DNA of 15,410 nt, from assembly GCA_043101835.1 (NCBI GenBank), contig JBICHM010000038.1, forward strand, positions 1-15,410, written 5' to 3'. This DNA is from JBICHM01 sp043101835. GTDB lineage: Bacteria > Planctomycetota > Phycisphaerae > Phycisphaerales > UBA1924. The first letter of the stretch is position 1; every line of letters begins with the position of its first letter. Of this stretch, positions 1 to 7,388 are shown one piece after another. Under the pieces are notes generated by a model. The model worked only from the letters and a program-made list of their open reading frames with translations. It was not told the origin of the DNA and made no database searches. A program made the position numbers and the translations under genes.

Positions 1-321
1 ACCAGCCGCGGCGCGCTCTTTGACACGGCCGCCGTGGTGGAAGGGCTCAAGTCAGGACAGATTGGCGCACTCGGCATCGACGTCTACGAGGAGGAGGCCG
101 ACCTCTTCTTCCGCGATCTCTCCGACCAGATCATCAGCGACGACGTCTTCGCCCGCCTCATGACCTTTCCGAACGTCCTCATCACCGCCCACCAGGCGTT
201 CTTCACGCGTGAGGCGCTCGATGCAATTGCCCAGACCACAATCGGCAATATCACTGACTTCGAACGCGCATCGCCGAATCCCGACAACCGGGTGACGATG
301 GCGCTGGTCGCCGGCGAGTAG
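1..321 (+). CDS. ldhA: D-lactate dehydrogenase (D-2-hydroxyacid dehydrogenase), C-terminal part
   Basis: Partial gene, open at the left edge; 106 residues are visible before the TAG stop. The fragment begins TSRGALFDT, the end of the NAD-binding domain of the D-2-hydroxyacid dehydrogenase family, and resembles E. coli LdhA closely. The catalytic arginine (visible residue 3), the glutamate of YEEEAD (residue 32) and the histidine of AHQAF (residue 64) have the same spacing as Arg235, Glu264 and His296 of LdhA. The DLFFRD segment after the glutamate is typical of fermentative D-lactate dehydrogenases rather than glycerate or phosphoglycerate enzymes. The likely reaction is NADH-dependent reduction of pyruvate to D-lactate in the cytoplasm. 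The N-terminus and start lie outside the window. The next gene starts 146 bp downstream with its own ribosome binding site, and I see no clear terminator between them. Confidence 0.88.
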   Translation, partial: TSRGALFDTAAVVEGLKSGQIGALGIDVYEEEADLFFRDLSDQIISDDVFARLMTFPNVLITAHQAFFTREALDAIAQTTIGNITDFERASPNPDNRVTMALVAGE

Positions 322-467
322 CCGAGCACGACGACCTCCGACCGGCTACCCTTTGCCTCCACCCGACCCACGACTCCCGATTTCTGGGTAACCCCGCGAA
401 CGCTGACCGACAGTGCTTCTACCCGAAGCGCCGCAGCGCCCCGAATCGGGAAGGAGCAGCCGCCCTC

Positions 468-1487
468 ATGACGACCTCAGCGACGAACCACCCCCTTCGG
501 GCGGCAGTCGGCGCCTCCGCCGACCGACCGAAGCGCGCCGAGCGACCCGAAGAAAACCTCGATATGCCCGCCGGCCTCCCCCTGGGCACCCGAGTCGCCA
601 ACCTGATCGTCATCCTCGTGCCCCTCGCCGGCCTCCTGGCGGCCATGGTCTATGCCTGGGGCTGGGGCCTCGGCTGGACCGAGCTGGCCATCCTCGCCGT
701 CATGTACGCCGTCACGGGCTTCGGCGTCACCATCGGCTACCACCGCCTCTTCACACACCGGTCGTTTGAGGCCGGGCCGGTGCTGACCACGCTCTTGGGC
801 GTCGCGGGCTCGATGTCGGTCGAAGGCTCGATCCTCCGATGGGTCTCCTTCCACCGCGCCCACCACCAGCACAGCGATCAGCATGACGATCCGCATTCTC
901 CCCACAACCATGGGGGTGGATTCCGCAACATCCTCCGCGGCGCCTGGCACGCCCACGCCGGCTGGATGTTCGAGACCGTCACCCCCGATCTCGATCGCTA
1001 CGTGCCCGACCTCCGCAAGGACCCCCTCGTCCGCACGCTCAGCCGCCTCTTCCCGCTCTGGGCAGCGCTCGGCCTCATCATCCCCGCCGTCGCCGGCGGG
1101 CTGATCACCATGTCCTGGACCGGCGCCTTCCTCGGCTTCCTCTGGGGCGGGCTCGTGCGCGTCCTCCTCGTCCACCACGTGACCTGGAGCGTCAACTCGA
1201 TCTGCCACCTCTGGGGCACCCGCCCGTACCGCAGCCACGACGAGAGCCGCAACAACGTCATCGTCGGCGTCCTCGCCCTCGGCGAGGGGTGGCACAACAA
1301 CCACCACGCCTTCCCGACCAGCGCCCGCCACGGGCTGCACTGGTGGCAGATTGACCTCTCCTGGATCGTCATCTGGGCCATGAAGAAGGTCGGCCTCGTC
1401 CGCAAGGTCCGCGTGCCCACGGCCGATCGCCTCGAGGCAAAGCGCAACGGGACCGACATCGCGACGCCCGCCGAACCGGCCGCCTGA
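468..1487 (+). CDS. Membrane acyl-CoA desaturase (delta-9 type fatty acid desaturase)
   Basis: 339 residues. An integral-membrane di-iron desaturase that would insert a double bond into acyl chains, using O2 and an electron donor. The three histidine boxes are all present: HRLFTH (H92, H97), HRAHH (H129, H132, H133) and HNNHH (H276, H279, H280). The extra histidine of NSICH (H247) is also there. Hydrophobic stretches near residues 45-65, 70-90, 195-215 and 219-235 fit the usual four-helix topology. The start at 468 is chosen because AAGGAG lies at 451-456, though the 11-nt spacing is slightly long. An internal Met33 could give a shorter protein without the charged N-terminal tail. A small dyad CCCGA-A-TCGGG (440-450) sits just before the Shine-Dalgarno site and could be regulatory. 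The gene ends 9 bp from the stop of a convergent gene. Oxygen-requiring desaturation implies at least a facultatively aerobic host. Confidence 0.93.
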   Translation: MTTSATNHPLRAAVGASADRPKRAERPEENLDMPAGLPLGTRVANLIVILVPLAGLLAAMVYAWGWGLGWTELAILAVMYAVTGFGVTIGYHRLFTHRSFEAGPVLTTLLGVAGSMSVEGSILRWVSFHRAHHQHSDQHDDPHSPHNHGGGFRNILRGAWHAHAGWMFETVTPDLDRYVPDLRKDPLVRTLSRLFPLWAALGLIIPAVAGGLITMSWTGAFLGFLWGGLVRVLLVHHVTWSVNSICHLWGTRPYRSHDESRNNVIVGVLALGEGWHNNHHAFPTSARHGLHWWQIDLSWIVIWAMKKVGLVRKVRVPTADRLEAKRNGTDIATPAEPAA

Positions 1488-1496
1488 GCGACCACC

Positions 1497-2072
1497 TCAC
1501 CCGACGAGCTGCGCGACCCGCTCCCGCAGCGCCGGAAGCGCCTCCGCCCCGAACCACGGGTGCTTCTTCAGCCAGATATTGTTGCGCGGCGACGGGTGCG
1601 GCAGCGCGATGCGCTCCGGCAGCAACGCCGCGTGCGCACGCGCGGCGTCGGTGATCGACCCGTACGCCCCGTCGATGTACCGCTCCAATGCATACCGCCC
1701 GATGAGCACGGTCAGCTCGATCCTGCGCATCCCGCGCAGCAGCCGCTCGTGCCATAACGGCGCGCACTCCGCGCGCGGCGCCATATCGCCTGACGCGCCC
1801 TTCCCCGGGTAGCAGAACCCCATGGGCACGAGCGCAACCAGGCGCGCGTCGTAGAACTGCGCATCGGTCAGCCCCAGCCACTCGCGCAGACGCCGCCCGC
1901 TGGCGTCGTCCCACGGCGTGCCGCTGCGGTGCGCCGCAGCCCCCGGCGCCTGCCCGATGATCACGATCCGGCTCGAGGCCGCGCCCTGCACCAGCGGACG
2001 CGCCCCCTCGGGCAGCTCCGCATCGCACACCCGGCACGCGCGGGCCTCTTCGAGCAGTTGCGGCAATCGCAT
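1497..2072 (-). CDS. Uracil-DNA glycosylase superfamily protein (Fe-S, family 4/6-like)
   Basis: 191 residues. Contains the UDG-fold motifs GQAPG (residues 40-44) and HPSPRN (159-164). The latter corresponds to the HPSP-type DNA-intercalation motif of uracil-DNA glycosylases. Four cysteines are arranged C13-x2-C16 ... C87-x15-C103, the spacing used by family 4 enzymes to hold a 4Fe-4S cluster. The likely role is excision of damaged or deaminated bases, but members with the segment GTPWDDASGRRL are mostly annotated only as UDG family proteins and the true substrate is uncertain. The start at 2072 is favoured over an upstream in-frame codon because GGGGAGG (2081-2087, minus strand) precedes it at 8 nt, and the upstream extension is arginine-rich non-coding-like sequence. 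The gene follows the YHS gene on the same strand after a terminator, so it probably has its own promoter or is read through. Confidence 0.85.
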   Translation of the reverse strand: MRLPQLLEEARACRVCDAELPEGARPLVQGAASSRIVIIGQAPGAAAHRSGTPWDDASGRRLREWLGLTDAQFYDARLVALVPMGFCYPGKGASGDMAPRAECAPLWHERLLRGMRRIELTVLIGRYALERYIDGAYGSITDAARAHAALLPERIALPHPSPRNNIWLKKHPWFGAEALPALRERVAQLVG

Positions 2073-2108
2073 CGGCTGAACCTCCCCTGCAGTATCGCGA
2101 AACGAAAT

Positions 2109-2140
2109 GGCGGCGCCGCCCCCGGAAGGGCGACGCCGCC
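2109..2140 (-). terminator. Rho-independent terminator after the YHS gene
   Basis: A 13-bp stem (arms 2109-2121 and 2128-2140) with a 6-nt loop. Read on the minus strand all 13 positions pair, one of them as G-U (2116/2133), while on the plus strand that position is a C-A mismatch. The stem is followed on the minus strand by the moderately U-rich AUUUCGUUU. It lies 26 nt after the YHS stop codon, as expected for a terminator of that gene. Confidence 0.75.
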
Positions 2141-2166
2141 GGAGCACCACCATACGAGTCACAAAG

Positions 2167-3069
2167 TCACTCGCCGGAGACCTTCGTCCAGTGCGAGTTC
2201 GACTTGCGCACGAGCGTGTGGTCGTCGCCCTGCTCCCACAGCGACGACGCATCGATCTGCTCGTTGTTCAGGAAGAGGTAGAGCCGGTCATCGATGATCT
2301 TGAACTTCGTCGGATCGACCGGGAACTTGTCCTCGACGCTCATGCCGAACGCGCACCACCCGCCGCACTGCGGCTCGTAGCGATCCGGGTTCTCGTTGAA
2401 CATCTCGACCTGCTTGGCGCTGGTCAGGTGGTAAGTCACGCCGTTGTGCTCGACAGCGAAGCGCGGGTCGCCCTGCTCCGGCCGGCCCGTCGTGAAGTAC
2501 GACACCGGGCTGTACCCCTCCAGCCCAACGCCGCTGGCCGGCACGTTGCGCCCGCCGATGTACGCGCGGCTCTCGCCCTGCTTCGACCAGTAGGCGTCGG
2601 CCTTCGCCTTCACCTCCGTGAAGTTGGCGTTGTTCCAGAGTTCCTGCGCATCCACCTCGTCGTTGTTGAGGAACAGGTGGGTCCGCCCGCCGATCACCTT
2701 GAATGAGGTCGGATCGGGGATGAACTTCGAATCGACCGAGCAGCCGAAGGCGCAGAAGCCGCCGTAGGCCGGCAGGTAGCGCTCGGGGCTGGCGAGGAAG
2801 GTCTCGCGCTGGCGGTTCGATGTGAAGAAGTAGGTCACGCCGTCGTGTTCGGCGCTGAAACGCGGCGAGCCGGGCTCGGCCCGGTTGTTCTGCAGGTACG
2901 ACACCGGGCTGTACCCGGCCAGGCCGAGGTTGATCGTGTGCGGCGCAACGGCGACCTCGGTCGAGCCGGCGTGGGACGCGCTCGTCGGTCCGGCGGCGAT
3001 CGCGCTGGCGACGCCGACGCCCGACAGGAGCATGGAAGCGGTGATTACGGTGGAAGCGAAACGGCGCAT
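2167..3069 (-). CDS. Secreted tandem YHS-domain protein
   Basis: 300 residues. The N-terminus is a signal peptide: MRR, a hydrophobic core to about residue 22, then small residues ASAIAAG suitable for signal peptidase I. The mature part holds two copies of a YHS-type unit with a period of about 133 residues. Copy 1 runs from GYSPVSYL (52-59) to YGGFCAFGC (102-110) and LFLNN (132-136). Copy 2 runs from GYSPVSYF (185-192) to CGGWCAFGM (235-243) and LFLNN (265-269). Each copy ends in an aromatic tail (AYWSK, SHWTK). YHS domains are small cysteine-containing modules of uncertain, possibly metal-related, function; this type is usually a single exported unit. Copy 1 has an extra cysteine (C110), and copy 2 has Cys for Tyr before GGWC, so the copies have diverged. 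The start is fixed by AAGGAG (3077-3082) 7 nt upstream. No partner gene is apparent. Confidence 0.85.
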   Translation of the reverse strand: MRRFASTVITASMLLSGVGVASAIAAGPTSASHAGSTEVAVAPHTINLGLAGYSPVSYLQNNRAEPGSPRFSAEHDGVTYFFTSNRQRETFLASPERYLPAYGGFCAFGCSVDSKFIPDPTSFKVIGGRTHLFLNNDEVDAQELWNNANFTEVKAKADAYWSKQGESRAYIGGRNVPASGVGLEGYSPVSYFTTGRPEQGDPRFAVEHNGVTYHLTSAKQVEMFNENPDRYEPQCGGWCAFGMSVEDKFPVDPTKFKIIDDRLYLFLNNEQIDASSLWEQGDDHTLVRKSNSHWTKVSGE

Positions 3070-3472
3070 GGGCGCACTCCTTGTGCTTCGTTGACATGCA
3101 GACAGCAGCCGCGCGAGGACGGACCACGGCGATCCGCGCAACGCTCGCGAGGCAGGTCATTCGGATGTGGTGGTTGCGCGTCAGCCACCCAAGCACTCCG
3201 GCCGGGCGGGCGCGCACGATCCCCGTCAGGGGGAGTCCGGCGCTAGAAGAGCGTCAGACCGGTGCCGTTGAGCGACCCCTGCAGCGCATCGCGTCGGTCG
3301 CAACGGACGGAGTGGGATGGATCCGGGACGGGACGCATCGTGCGGGGCCAACACACCTCACCCAACGACTATTCCGGGCCCGACCGCATTCCCGGCAAAG
3401 CCGTCGGAACGCGGCGCAGCGCGCCGGGCGGGCGGTCTGTAGAATCCTCGTCGACCGCCGCTCGGCGGACCG
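3070..3472. other. 403-bp intergenic region between divergent genes
   Basis: No convincing gene. It must hold the promoters for the minus-strand YHS gene and the plus-strand phosphate transporter. I see the Shine-Dalgarno site of the YHS gene (3077-3082), a small dyad TCCCC-GTCAG-GGGGA (3220-3234), and a possible -10 element TAGAAT (3440-3445) 27 nt before the transporter start, for which no good -35 is visible. No PHO-box-like direct repeats were recognised by eye. Confidence 0.5.
3455..3468 (+). promoter_or_regulatory. Short GC hairpin just upstream of the transporter start codon
   Basis: A perfect 6-bp inverted repeat CCGCCG-CT-CGGCGG ending 4 nt before the ATG at 3473. In RNA it would form a 5-bp stem with a 4-nt loop. 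It covers the only purine-rich stretch (GGCGGA) that could serve as a ribosome binding site, so it may lower translation. In such GC-rich DNA it may also be chance. Confidence 0.3.
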
Positions 3473-5227
3473 ATGCGCATGGACGACCAGGCACTCGATT
3501 TCACTGCGATGACCGTCACCCTGCTGGGGGGGCTGGCCATCTTCCTCTACGGCATGGGGACGATGACCGACGCCCTCAAGGCCGTCGCCGGCGCCGGCAT
3601 GAAGGACCTGCTCGGGCGCCTGACGCGCAACCGATTCAGCGGGGCGATCTCCGGCGCGCTCGTCACCGCCGTCATCCAGTCCTCCAGCGTCACCACTGTG
3701 CTCGTGGTCGGCTTCGTCTCGGCCGGGCTCATGAACCTCACGCAGGCCGTCGGCGTGATCATGGGCGCCAACATCGGCACGACCATCACCGCGCAGATCA
3801 TCGCCTTCAAGGTCACCGACTACGCCCTGGCGATGGTCGCCCTCGGCTTCACCGGCTTTGCGCTCTCGCGCCGACCGACGGTCCGGCAGATCGGCGCGAT
3901 GCTCCTCGGCCTCGGATTCATCTTCCTGGGCATGGGGATGATGAGCGAGGCGACCAACCCGCTGCGCACCTACGAGCCGTTCGTCCAGTTCATGGCCGGC
4001 GCCGAGCGCCCCCTGCTCGCGATGCTCGCCGCGGCGGTCTTCACCGCGCTCGTTCAGAGCTCCTCGGCCACCACCGGCGTCGTCATCGTCCTCGCCAGCC
4101 AGGGGTTCATCACCCTCGAAACCGGCATCGCGCTCGCGCTCGGCGCCAACATCGGCACCTGCGTCACGGCCATGCTCGCTGCGATCGGCAAACCTCGCGC
4201 CGCGCTCCAGACCGCCACCGTCCACCTGCTCTTCAACACGCTCGGCGCGATGCTCTGGGTGTTCCTCATCCCAGTGCTCGCCTCGGTGGTGCGCGAGATC
4301 TCGCCCGCCTCACCAAACCTCGAGGGCGCCGAACGCCTCGCCGCCGAGACGCCCCGGCAGATCGCCAACGCCCACACACTCTTCAACGTGGCGAACACCG
4401 TCATCTTCATCGGCTTCACCGGATCGCTGGCGCGCCTCGTGCAGCGGATCGTCCCGGATCGCCCGGAGCCCGCCCGAGCGAACGCCACCCCCGCATACCT
4501 CGACGATGTTTACCTCGCCACCACGCCCATGGCTCTCGGGCAGGTGCGTCTCGAAGTCGCGCGCCTCGGCGATCAGGTCTGCGCCATGGTGCGCGACACC
4601 GCGCCGATGCCAGGCGGGCAGCGCGCCGATCTCGCCGGCCGGCTCGCCGTCGCCGCGCGGGATGTGCGCGAGCTCCGAGCCGCAATCGTCCGCTACGCCC
4701 GACGCATGCTCACCGGGACGACAGCGCCCGCCGAGGTCGACACTCTCGAAGACCTCCTCATGGCCGCGAGCCACCTGCATTCCATCGCCGACACCATCGC
4801 GCTCAACCTCGCCGCGGTCGCAACAGAGTGGCGGTCGCGCGGCCTGCAGGCCAGCGACGAAACCCGCCGCCAGGCCATCGACCTGCACGGCGCGATCGTC
4901 GAGGCGCTCGAAGACACCGTCCGCGCAATCCGCGACGCCGACCTCGACGCCGCCGCCCGCGCCATCGGCGCCAAGCAGCGCATCGACAACCTCGCCGACC
5001 GCCTCGCCCGCCACGTCACCATGCGCCTGACGAGCGACACGCCCGAGCGCGAGGCCACCTACCGTCTCGAACTCGCCTGGATCGAACTCGCCAAACGCCT
5101 CTACTACTTTGCCAAGCGCGCCGCCAAGACGATCGACGCCACCAACCCGGGACCCGACAACCCGCAGCCCGGCGCCACGGCGGCGTCGATCACCGAGACC
5201 CCCCACTCGGAAGCCCCGCATGCTTGA
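3473..5227 (+). CDS. Na+/phosphate cotransporter family protein with PhoU-like C-terminal domain
   Basis: 584 residues. Two inverted-repeat halves of the Na/Pi cotransporter (NptA/YjbB, SLC34-related) family. Each half has the signature QSSS (69-72 and 195-198) followed by GANIGTT (98-104) or GANIGTC (224-230). About eight hydrophobic segments span residues 13-320. From about residue 340 the protein is helical, soluble and charged, matching the PhoU-like tail of bacterial members. Family members move inorganic phosphate with sodium; the bacterial PhoU-tailed type has been linked to phosphate export, and direction cannot be read from sequence. The start is uncertain between ATG 3473 and ATG 3479; an in-frame TAG at 3440 rules out a longer protein, and no good Shine-Dalgarno site is seen. 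The stop overlaps the start of the PPK2 gene by 8 nt, so the two are translationally linked. Confidence 0.92.
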   Translation: MRMDDQALDFTAMTVTLLGGLAIFLYGMGTMTDALKAVAGAGMKDLLGRLTRNRFSGAISGALVTAVIQSSSVTTVLVVGFVSAGLMNLTQAVGVIMGANIGTTITAQIIAFKVTDYALAMVALGFTGFALSRRPTVRQIGAMLLGLGFIFLGMGMMSEATNPLRTYEPFVQFMAGAERPLLAMLAAAVFTALVQSSSATTGVVIVLASQGFITLETGIALALGANIGTCVTAMLAAIGKPRAALQTATVHLLFNTLGAMLWVFLIPVLASVVREISPASPNLEGAERLAAETPRQIANAHTLFNVANTVIFIGFTGSLARLVQRIVPDRPEPARANATPAYLDDVYLATTPMALGQVRLEVARLGDQVCAMVRDTAPMPGGQRADLAGRLAVAARDVRELRAAIVRYARRMLTGTTAPAEVDTLEDLLMAASHLHSIADTIALNLAAVATEWRSRGLQASDETRRQAIDLHGAIVEALEDTVRAIRDADLDAAARAIGAKQRIDNLADRLARHVTMRLTSDTPEREATYRLELAWIELAKRLYYFAKRAAKTIDATNPGPDNPQPGATAASITETPHSEAPHA

Positions 5228-6704
5228 GCAGTTCGAGCGCAGCGCCGAGTGCTCGAAGGCCGACTTCGACGCCGCCGAGCCCGGCCTGCGCGTCGACCTG
5301 CTCAACGTCCAGACCGACCTCCACGAATCCGGCGCACAGGTGCTCATCGTCATCGCGGGCGACGACCGCCTCGCGACAGAGGAGATGGTCGACCTCGTCA
5401 ACGAGTGGATGGACGCGCGCCTCATCGACACCGAATCCTTCGAGCGTCCCGACGACACCGAACAGCGCATGCCGCGCTTCTGGCGGTTCTGGCGCGTTGC
5501 GCCCACCGCGGGTCGCATCGCGCTCTTCCACCACGCCTGGGCGACCTCGCTCATCACGCAGCGACTGCTCGAGGAGATTGACGACGACGCATTCGAACGC
5601 GGCCTGCGCCACGCCGCCTGGTTCGAGCGCGAGATGGTCGCCGGCGCCGTCGTTGTCCTCAAGTTCTGGCTGCACCTCCCCGACAAGGCGCGCAAGAGCC
5701 GCCTCAAGCGCGCACGCCGCCATCCGCGAGCCGAATGGCAGATTGAGGAGCGCGACTTCTTTGTCGGCGAGCGGATCGACGAGATCATGCCCCTCGCCGA
5801 GCGCCTGCTTCGCGCCACCGACACCCCGGGCGCGCCGTGGCACATCGTCGAGTCGTCCGACGACCGCCACCGCGACCTGACCGTAATGACCACGATCCGC
5901 GACGCGCTTCAGCGCCGCGCACAGCAGCCCGCCGCGCCGTCGGCGCCCGCGCCGCCACCGCCGGCGACAATTCCCGATGCGCTCGACGCAGTCGAGCTCG
6001 ACCGCGCCGTCCCGACGCCCGAGTACAACGAACGCCTCGAACGTGCACAGGAGCGCCTGCACACCCTGTCGCTGGAGTCACGACGCGCGGACCTTTCGAG
6101 CGTGCTTGTCTTTGAGGGGTGGGACGCCGCGGGCAAGGGCGGCGCCATCCGGCGGCTCACCCGCGCCATGCCGGCGCGGAACTATCGCGTCGTCCGTATC
6201 GCCGCGCCAACCGAGGAGGAGCGCGCCCGGCACTACCTCTGGCGTTTCTGGCGACGGCTCCCCCTGCCGGGGCGGATGACCATCTTCGACCGCTCCTGGT
6301 ACGGACGCGTGCTCGTCGAGCGCGTCGAAGGCTTCGCCCGCGAAGACGAGTGGCGGCGCGCGTACGCCGAGATCGTCGACTTCGAGGCCCAGCTGGTCGA
6401 GCACGGCGTGGTCCTGTGCAAGTTCTGGCTGCACATCGACGCCGACGAGCAGCAGCGCCGCTTCGAGGCGCGCGCCGAGAGCCCCTACAAGAAGCACAAG
6501 CTCACGCCCGAGGACCACCGCAACCGCAAGCAACGTCCCGCGTACGAAGCCGCGGTCAACGAGATGCTTGCCCGAACGGTCGCCCCCGGCGCTCCCTGGA
6601 CGCTGGTCGGCGCCACCGACAAACGCTGGGCGCGCCTCCGTGTGCTCGACACCGTCTGCGACGCGCTCGAAGCGGCGCTCAGCAGACGGGGCGCCGATCA
6701 CTGA
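5220..6704 (+). CDS. pap: Polyphosphate:AMP phosphotransferase (tandem-domain PPK2)
   Basis: 494 residues with two PPK2 domains, the architecture and length of polyphosphate:AMP phosphotransferase (Pseudomonas PA3455 type). The enzyme phosphorylates AMP to ADP using polyphosphate. The C-terminal domain (about 265-490) has an intact Walker A GWDAAGKGG (300-308), the PPK2 lid sequence APTEEERARHYLWRFW and the Walker B-like TIFDRSWYGR (354-363). The N-terminal domain (about 10-235) keeps the fold markers NEWMD, RFWRFWR and LKFWLHL. Its Walker A is replaced by AGDDRLATE (46-54) and its Walker B by ALFHHAW, so it is very likely catalytically dead. A Pro/Ala-rich linker (236-251) joins the domains. 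The ATG at 5220 is chosen because it overlaps the transporter stop and begins MLEQFE, as relatives do; the longer upstream frame is arginine/proline-rich shadow. The gene overlaps the convergent sigma gene by 7 bp. Confidence 0.93.
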   Translation: MLEQFERSAECSKADFDAAEPGLRVDLLNVQTDLHESGAQVLIVIAGDDRLATEEMVDLVNEWMDARLIDTESFERPDDTEQRMPRFWRFWRVAPTAGRIALFHHAWATSLITQRLLEEIDDDAFERGLRHAAWFEREMVAGAVVVLKFWLHLPDKARKSRLKRARRHPRAEWQIEERDFFVGERIDEIMPLAERLLRATDTPGAPWHIVESSDDRHRDLTVMTTIRDALQRRAQQPAAPSAPAPPPPATIPDALDAVELDRAVPTPEYNERLERAQERLHTLSLESRRADLSSVLVFEGWDAAGKGGAIRRLTRAMPARNYRVVRIAAPTEEERARHYLWRFWRRLPLPGRMTIFDRSWYGRVLVERVEGFAREDEWRRAYAEIVDFEAQLVEHGVVLCKFWLHIDADEQQRRFEARAESPYKKHKLTPEDHRNRKQRPAYEAAVNEMLARTVAPGAPWTLVGATDKRWARLRVLDTVCDALEAALSRRGADH

Positions 6705-7384
6705 GTGCGCGATGCGTGCCGGATCGCGCGCATGACCGCCGCGGTCACCCGATCGCAGCGGGCGCCGTCGAACCGATACACCCCCTCCAGCTCCGCGCCC
6801 AGCTCTTCGGCGAGCAGCGATCGCAGCTCCGCTCGCGCCCGATGCAGCCGAACCTTGACATTCGACTCCGTCAGCCCGAGCGAGACCGCAGTCTCGCCCA
6901 CGCCGAGGCGCTGGACCTCCCGCAGCACGAAGACCAGCCGCAGCGACTCCGGCAGCCGCTCGATCGCGCGAGCGAGACCCGACCGCATTGTCTCTCTGTT
7001 CGAACCGTCCGCCATGCCATCGCCTTCCCAGCCGGAAGCCTCCATGACCGCGCCCTCCTCGAGCGGCGACTCCCGCCGCCGCCGGGTGCGCCGTGTCGCG
7101 TCGATCGCCTCGTTCATCACGATGCGCGTCAGCCACGATCCGAAGCGCGATCGGCCGTCGAAGGCCGCCAGACCTGTGAAGGCGCGCAGATACGCCGTCT
7201 GCACGATGTCCTCGGCGTCCGCATCGGAGTGCGCAATCGATCTGGCGACGCGATAGGCGCGCTGATTGTGCCGACGCACCACGTCTTCGAACGCGTCGAT
7301 GTCGCCGGCGAGGACGCGCGCGATCGCGGCGCGATCCGGATCCTCGCCGGCAAACGCATCGGCCCGGGTCGATCCGACACTCAT
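6698..7384 (-). CDS. ECF-type RNA polymerase sigma factor
   Basis: 228 residues. Sigma region 2 spans about 25-100, with the core-binding and -10-recognition sequence DAEDIVQTAYLRAF (56-69) and WLTRIVMNEAID (84-95). Region 4 spans about 136-192 (LPESLRLVFVLREVQRLGVGE then the helix-turn-helix VKVRLHRARAEL). A linker of about 35 residues separates them. The C-terminal tail (193-228) has VYRFDGARCDRVTAAVM, an extension shared with some other ECF factors. No anti-sigma gene or zinc-binding anti-sigma motif is adjacent in the window. The start at 7384 is preferred because GGGGTGA lies just upstream; an alternative ATG at 7399 has no ribosome binding site and would overlap the DoxX gene. It begins 4 nt after the DoxX stop, so the two are almost certainly co-translated. 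Target promoters are unknown. Confidence 0.92.
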   Translation of the reverse strand: MSVGSTRADAFAGEDPDRAAIARVLAGDIDAFEDVVRRHNQRAYRVARSIAHSDADAEDIVQTAYLRAFTGLAAFDGRSRFGSWLTRIVMNEAIDATRRTRRRRESPLEEGAVMEASGWEGDGMADGSNRETMRSGLARAIERLPESLRLVFVLREVQRLGVGETAVSLGLTESNVKVRLHRARAELRSLLAEELGAELEGVYRFDGARCDRVTAAVMRAIRHASRTQ

Positions 7385-7388
7385 GCCG

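Noticed and set aside
477..1340. 287-residue minus-strand open frame inside the desaturase
   Set aside because: Glu/Asp/Gly/Val-rich mirror of the desaturase codons, no family resemblance.
3440..3445. TAGAAT as a transporter promoter -10
   Set aside because: Matches 5 of 6 consensus bases but no -35 at 16-18 bp is visible, so it is not listed as a promoter.
3262..5880. 872-residue open frame on the plus strand covering the transporter and part of the PPK2 gene
   Set aside because: It is rich in Arg, Pro, His and Ala with no recognisable motif and is a different frame of two clear genes in GC-rich DNA.
4310..5893. 527-residue minus-strand open frame opposite the transporter and PPK2
   Set aside because: Antisense shadow without motifs; the opposite strand has two strongly conserved proteins.
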